A DNA stretch of 64,000 nt from Glycomyces tritici (GTDB lineage: Bacteria > Actinomycetota > Actinomycetes > Mycobacteriales > Micromonosporaceae): the NCBI RefSeq assembly GCF_030403505.1, contig NZ_JAUEMJ010000002.1, positions 310,001 to 374,000 of the forward strand, read 5' to 3'. The notes beneath the pieces were generated by a model. The model did not search any database, was not told the origin of the DNA, and saw only the letters and a program-made list of their open reading frames with translations. Positions 59,840-64,000 of the stretch are shown here, piece after piece (the first letter of the stretch is position 1; every line of letters begins with the position of its first letter). Made by a program: the position numbers and the translations under genes.

Positions 59840-60585
59840 CGGTGCGCGCCGCCTTCCCTCGCGGCCTGGAGGAGCCGTTCGCGCAGGAGCCGGGAGTGGC
59901 GGCGGCTGACGGGGACCTCGCCGGGTTCGGTGACGGCGACGAGTCCGGCGGTGGAGGTCACGCGCAGTTCGGTGACCGCGGCGAGGTTGATGAGGAAGGA
60001 CCGGTGCGCGCGCACGAAACCCGCTGCGTCCCAAACTTGTTCGAGGTAGGTGAGGGACTGGCGCAGGAGGTGCGAGCCCTGGTTGGAGTGGAGGCGGACG
60101 TAGTCGCCGTGCGCTTCGGCGTAGGCGATGTCGTCGCGGCGCACGAAGACGGTGCGCCCGGCGAGCTCGACCTGGACGACGGCGAGGTCGTCGGCCTTGT
60201 CCCCCACCACCGGTCCGGAGCGGCGGCCGCCGATGCGGGCCACGGCCTCGGCGAGGCGCTCGGGCCGGAAGGGCTTGAGGAGGTAGTCGGCGGCGCCGAG
60301 GCCGAAGGCCTCCACCGCGTGGTTGTCGTAGGCGGTGACGAAGACGATCTCGGGCGGGTCCGAGAGGCGCCGGAGGATGCGGGCCACGTCCATGCCGGTG
60401 AGGCCGGGCATCGCGATGTCGAGGAACGCGGCGTCGAACGAGCCGGAGCCGAGGAGTCGCACGGCCTCGTCGCCGCCGGCGGCGGCCACGACCTCGCCGA
60501 CGGCGGGCAGCTCGGCGAGCTGCCCGGCGAGTTCGATGCGGGTGGAGGGCTCGTCTTCGACGACGAGCACGCGCAGCAGGCTCAT
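59836..60585 (-). CDS. LytTR-family response regulator
   Basis: It has 249 residues. Receiver domain about 4-120, with VVEDEPSTR, phosphoacceptor Asp56 in FLDIAMPG and Lys in LLKPF. The C-terminal LytTR DNA-binding domain (about 135-240) has DDIAYAEAHGDYVRLH and AHRSFLINLAAV. It would bind direct-repeat promoters. Its kinase lies 200 bases upstream on the same strand. Confidence 0.93.
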   Translation of the reverse strand: MSLLRVLVVEDEPSTRIELAGQLAELPAVGEVVAAAGGDEAVRLLGSGSFDAAFLDIAMPGLTGMDVARILRRLSDPPEIVFVTAYDNHAVEAFGLGAADYLLKPFRPERLAEAVARIGGRRSGPVVGDKADDLAVVQVELAGRTVFVRRDDIAYAEAHGDYVRLHSNQGSHLLRQSLTYLEQVWDAAGFVRAHRSFLINLAAVTELRVTSTAGLVAVTEPGEVPVSRRHSRLLRERLLQAAREGGAHR

Positions 60586-60787
60586 CAGCGTCTCCGGTTC
60601 GGGGGAAGGGCCGCGAAGCGGACCGGATGGGAGGAGGCGGTGCGGTCGAACACCCGCCGGGCGCGAATGGCGCTCGCGTTCGACGGCATGTCGGACCCGT
60701 GTGGGAGGGTCGTCCTATTTCCCCGGTTGGTCGGAGGCGGATGCGGGTGGGAAGGGGCATGCCCTACGGCCGCATCGAAGGAGCGGG

Positions 60788-61873
60788 TCATACGTGCACC
60801 CCTCTCGCGTACCGCGGGATCCGCACCGTGGCCTTGGTGCCCTCGCCCGGGGCGGTGTCGAGCCACAGGCCGTACTCGGGGCCGTAGACCGCGCGCAAAC
60901 GTCGGTCCACATTGGCCAGACCGATGCGGCCGGCGCCCTGGCGGCTGCCCGTGAGGATCGCCTTCGCCGTCTCCGGCTCCATGCCCGCGCCGTCGTCCTC
61001 GACCTCGATGACGCACAGCGCGCCCTCGGAGAACCCGCGCACCGCGATGTGCCCGGTGCCGGGCTTGGACTCGAAGCCGTGGCGCACCGCGTTCTCCACG
61101 ATCGGCTGCACCACCAGGAACGGGATGGGCACGGGCAGGACCTCCGGGGCGATGCGGACGGTGATGTCGAGGCGGTCGTCGAACCGGGCCCGCTGCAGCT
61201 CGAGGTAGGTCTGCACCGCCTGCAGCTCGTCCGCGACCGTGGCGTAGTCGCCGGTGTTCGCGAACGAGTACCGCAGGTAGTCCGAGAAGTCGGTGAGCAG
61301 TTCACGGGCCCGCTCGGGGTCGGTGCGGGTGTGGGCGCTGATCGCGGCGAGCGCGTTGTGCATGAAGTGCGGCGAGATCTGGGCCCGGAGCGTGCGCAGG
61401 TCCGCCGCCGCGATCCGCTCGCGGGCCCGGTCCAGGTCCGCGTGGTCGAGCGCGGTCGCCACGAGGTGCGCAGCCTCGGCGACCTCCGCGTCGCTCACGT
61501 CCCCCGCCACGAGCAGGCACCCGGCCAGGTCCCCCGAGACGATCAGCGGCGAGGACCGCAGCGGCGGGGCCGTGACCGGCTCGAGCACGTCCAGGGTCTC
61601 CACCAGCAGGCTCTGGGCCGCGACCGGGTCCAGGCCCCCGGCGACGGCGATGACCCGCTCGCAGTCGGCCAGCGCCACCGCGTCGGCCGCGAGGAGCTTC
61701 GCGAGGCGGCGGGCCGCGAGCGGCGCGCCCTTGCCGTTCAGGCCGTCCGCGAGGGATTCGCCGATCTGGCGGGAGAGCCGCAGGGCGGCGAGCGCCCCGG
61801 AGCCCAGCGCGCGTCGGCGCGTCGAGGCGAGCCTCGAAGCGCGGATCGAAGCGGAAAGGCGACCGGGGATCAC
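60788..61873 (-). CDS. LytS-like histidine kinase
   Basis: About 361 residues, soluble. The N-terminal half (about 30-150) may be a GAF-like sensor region. The His_kinase domain has RAQISPHFMHNALAAISA with His169, and the ATP-binding parts VQPIVENAVRHG and VEDDGAGMEP then GIGLANVDRRL-like sequence. GTG 61873 is preferred; a TACAGT -10-like box lies 9 bases upstream, suggesting a leaderless start. It would phosphorylate the LytTR regulator. Confidence 0.9.
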   Translation of the reverse strand: MIPGRLSASIRASRLASTRRRALGSGALAALRLSRQIGESLADGLNGKGAPLAARRLAKLLAADAVALADCERVIAVAGGLDPVAAQSLLVETLDVLEPVTAPPLRSSPLIVSGDLAGCLLVAGDVSDAEVAEAAHLVATALDHADLDRARERIAAADLRTLRAQISPHFMHNALAAISAHTRTDPERARELLTDFSDYLRYSFANTGDYATVADELQAVQTYLELQRARFDDRLDITVRIAPEVLPVPIPFLVVQPIVENAVRHGFESKPGTGHIAVRGFSEGALCVIEVEDDGAGMEPETAKAILTGSRQGAGRIGLANVDRRLRAVYGPEYGLWLDTAPGEGTKATVRIPRYARGVHV

Positions 61874-61901
61874 GTGTTCACTGTAACGGGGCCCACAATA
61901 A

Positions 61902-61933
61902 GAGCGGGGAGGGCCGCCCGGCCCTCCCCGCTC
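61902..61933 (-). terminator. Terminator of the second symporter operon
   Basis: Stem of 13-14 bp GAGCGGGGAGGGC with complement; on the minus strand TTATTGTG follows, a weak U-tract. It lies 11 bases past the symporter stop and just upstream of the histidine-kinase gene, separating the two transcription units. Confidence 0.85.
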
Positions 61934-61943
61934 ATGGGGCGGC

Positions 61944-63626
61944 TCAGTGCTCCGCGGCCCGCTCAGCCCCCGCACCGGTGAGCGCCCGCACTTGCATGGA
62001 CGCGAACCGGTTCGGGTTCGATTCGGAGCTCATCAGCGTGCCGACCACGGCGCAGATGAGACCCAGCGGAATGGAGACCAAGCCGGGGTTCGACAACGGG
62101 AACCATGCGATGTCGACCCCTTCGCCGAGCAGCGAAGTCGGAGTGCTCGAGAACGTCGGCGAGAAGATCACCAGGCCGATCGAGCTGATGAGGCCGCCGT
62201 AGATGCCGGCGACGGCCCCGGCCGTGTTGAACCGCTTCCAGAAGAGGCTGAACAGCAGGGTCGGGAGGTTGGCGGAGGCGGCCACCGCGAAGGCGAGCGC
62301 CACCAGGAACGCGACGTTGAGGTCCTGCGCGAACACCGCGATGATGACGGCGATCGCGCCGACGCCGACCGCCGCGAACTTCGCGAACACGACCTCCTGG
62401 TGCCCGCTGGCCTTGCCGCGCTTGAAGACCCCGTTGTAGAGGTCGTGGGCGAGCGAGGACGAGCAGGCGATGATGAGCCCCGCGACCACCGACAGGATCG
62501 CCGCGAACGCCGCCGACGCGATGAGCGCCAGCATGATCGCGCCGCCCGTCGAGCCCGCGATGTTCTCGCCGATGACCTGGGAGAGCTGCGGTGCGGCGGA
62601 GTTGCCGGCCGGGTTCTCGGCGATGATCGCCTCCTGGCCGACCATCGCGGCGGCGCCGAAGCCGAGCACGAGGGTGAGCAGGTAGAACATGCCGATCAGG
62701 CCGATGGCCCAGTTGACGGACTTGCGGGCGGTCTTGCCGTCCGGGGTCGTGTAGAAGCGGATGAGCACGTGCGGCAGGCCCGCGGTGCCCAGCACCAGGG
62801 CGAGCCCGAGGCTGATGAGGTCGAGCTTGTTCCACAGCGTCTGCAGCGAGTCCCCCGCCACCTCGGTGCCGTAGCGCAGCCCCGGTTCGAGGAAGGCCGC
62901 GCCCTGGCCCGAGGCCTGGGCGGCGTCGCCCATGAGCGCCGAGAGGTTGAAGTTGTACTCGGCGAGGACGAGGATCGCCAGGACGAACGCGAGGCCGATC
63001 TTCACGCAGGCCTGGAAGATCTGGACCCAGGTCGTGCCCTTCATGCCGCCGAACGCGACATAGGCGACCATGAGCAGGCCGGTGACGACGATGCCGGCGA
63101 CCTTCGCCGAGCCCGAGTCCATCCCGAGGAAGGTCTCCCCCTCCTTGATGCCCAGGAGCAGTGTCACGAGCGCGCCCGTGCCGACCATCTGGGCGAGAAG
63201 GTAGAAGATCGAGATGCTCAGGGTGGCGACGGCGGCGGCGGTGCGGACGGGCCGCTGCTTCATGCGGTACGAGAGGGCGTCCGCGACGGTGAACCGGCCG
63301 GAGTTGCGCAGCGATTCCGCGACCAGCAGGAGCGCGACGAGCCACGCGACGAGGAACCCGATGGAGTACAGGAACCCGTCGTAGCCGTAGAGGGCGATGG
63401 TGCCGGCGATGCCGAGGAACGAGGCCGCGGAGACGTAGTCGCCGGCGACCGCAAAGCCGTTCTGCATCGCGGAGAAGCCGCGCCCGCCGGAGTGGAAGTC
63501 GGTGGCGTCCTTGGTCTTGCGCCCGCCCTGGATGGTGATGCCGATGGTGATCAGCACCATGACCATGAACAGGGCGATGGTCAGGATGCGGTTGGAGTCG
63601 CTCATCTCCTGCGCGAGCGTGTTCAT
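61944..63626 (-). CDS. Cation/acetate symporter (ActP/MctC-like)
   Basis: It has 560 residues with about 13 helices. VAGDYVSAASFLGIAGTIALY and YRMKQRPVRTAAA are typical, with LGTAGLPHVLIRFYTTPD and ACSSSLAHDLYNG. Likely moves acetate, pyruvate or related monocarboxylates with Na or H ions. ATG 63626 overlaps the stop of the DUF485 gene (ATGA), so it is coupled to it. Confidence 0.94.
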   Translation of the reverse strand: MNTLAQEMSDSNRILTIALFMVMVLITIGITIQGGRKTKDATDFHSGGRGFSAMQNGFAVAGDYVSAASFLGIAGTIALYGYDGFLYSIGFLVAWLVALLLVAESLRNSGRFTVADALSYRMKQRPVRTAAAVATLSISIFYLLAQMVGTGALVTLLLGIKEGETFLGMDSGSAKVAGIVVTGLLMVAYVAFGGMKGTTWVQIFQACVKIGLAFVLAILVLAEYNFNLSALMGDAAQASGQGAAFLEPGLRYGTEVAGDSLQTLWNKLDLISLGLALVLGTAGLPHVLIRFYTTPDGKTARKSVNWAIGLIGMFYLLTLVLGFGAAAMVGQEAIIAENPAGNSAAPQLSQVIGENIAGSTGGAIMLALIASAAFAAILSVVAGLIIACSSSLAHDLYNGVFKRGKASGHQEVVFAKFAAVGVGAIAVIIAVFAQDLNVAFLVALAFAVAASANLPTLLFSLFWKRFNTAGAVAGIYGGLISSIGLVIFSPTFSSTPTSLLGEGVDIAWFPLSNPGLVSIPLGLICAVVGTLMSSESNPNRFASMQVRALTGAGAERAAEH

Positions 63627-63982
63627 CCCTTGCCCCCGTTCATGATGTCTTCACGCAGCTCGGCGGATTGCTGGTCGAACTTGCGCGCGGTGAACCGGGA
63701 ATAGGCGATCGTCACCCAGAAGGTCACGACGAACTGGCTGAGCCCCAGGACGAGCCCGAGGTTGATGTTGCCGAAGAGGACGATGCCCATGAAATCGCGC
63801 GCGTACGCGCACAGCAGCACGTACACCAGGTACCAGGCGAGCGCGGCGAGCAGGACCGGCACGGTGAAGCGGAACAAGGTGCGCTTGAGCTCGACGAACC
63901 GGGGGTCGTCGTGCATCGCGGCGATCTGGTCTTCAGTGACGTCCGGCGGGGCCGGTCCATCACTGTCGGGGGTCGTAGCCAT
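63623..63982 (-). CDS. DUF485 membrane protein
   Basis: It has 119 residues. DPRFVELKRTLFRFTVPVLLA and a second helix (INLGLVLGLSQFVVTFWVTIAY) are DUF485 hallmarks. These proteins accompany acetate-type symporters and probably assist them. ATG 63982 has GGAGGAAC upstream. First gene of the pair, near the window edge. Confidence 0.93.
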   Translation of the reverse strand: MATTPDSDGPAPPDVTEDQIAAMHDDPRFVELKRTLFRFTVPVLLAALAWYLVYVLLCAYARDFMGIVLFGNINLGLVLGLSQFVVTFWVTIAYSRFTARKFDQQSAELREDIMNGGKG

Positions 63983-64000
63983 CGGGCCGTTCCTCCTTGA

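Overview
The window is very GC-rich, dense in genes and starts them often at GTG or TTG. Its content (ctaE, gatCAB, cydABDC in actinobacterial order, IdeR/DtxR-type iron boxes, Stealth glycan phosphotransferase, DUF3159, M3 peptidase) is that of a high-GC actinomycete. My inference, made without a database, is a soil actinobacterium close to Glycomyces, Stackebrandtia or Micromonosporales. No rRNA, tRNA, CRISPR array or intact mobile element was seen; the only mobile-element trace is a decayed transposase fragment near 19.7 kb.

Layout. 0.2-5.6 kb: cytochrome oxidase subunit III, receiver-like protein, trpD, zinc-ribbon and Nif3-family genes, and a helix-turn-helix regulator. 6-12.2 kb: metallophosphoesterase, M3 oligopeptidase, Stealth phosphotransferase and a 2H phosphoesterase. 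12.3-18.2 kb: the cydABDC operon for bd oxidase and its CydDC exporter, divergent from proC. 19.7-21.7 kb: transposase remnant, TetR gene with a 35-bp palindrome, and a VOC gene broken by a 4-bp tandem duplication. 21.9-24.7 kb: secreted GH10 xylanase and the bfd-bfr iron-storage pair with iron boxes. 24.7-29.5 kb: threonine aldolase, divergent TetR/MFS pair, a hypothetical gene and DUF3159. 29.6-31.5 kb: a four-gene unit of Crp-type regulator, tiny membrane protein, nucleotidyltransferase-like protein and Pycsar-effector-like membrane protein. 31.5-39.3 kb: hydrolase, GH42 beta-galactosidase, two PH-like membrane proteins, hydroxyacid dehydrogenase, lipoprotein sugar dehydrogenase and a membrane-anchored metallophosphoesterase. 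39.4-44.4 kb: mgtE with a candidate leader peptide, then gatCAB. 44.7-55.7 kb: two paralogous heterodimeric ABC exporters flanking a block of phosphatase and regulator genes. 55.8-57.9 kb: membrane-tethered receiver protein and an erm-type 23S rRNA methyltransferase behind a candidate leader peptide. 58-64 kb: two sodium/acetate-type symporters around a LytS/LytT-like two-component system.

How genes work together. The respiratory genes (ctaE, cydABDC) feed terminal oxidation. Xylanase and GH42 point to plant-polymer use. bfd and bfr form an iron store and release pair. The symporters, with small membrane partners and the histidine kinase/LytTR regulator, look like a carboxylate sensing and uptake module. 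The most unusual items are the 29.6-31.5 kb nucleotide-signalling unit, two ABC exporters in which one nucleotide-binding domain has lost every catalytic motif except the signature, a leader peptide with an R-L-R macrolide-stalling type motif before erm, and an acidic/proline-then-basic leader peptide before mgtE. All functions are read from sequence and memory of families; nothing was searched or computed beyond manual reading.
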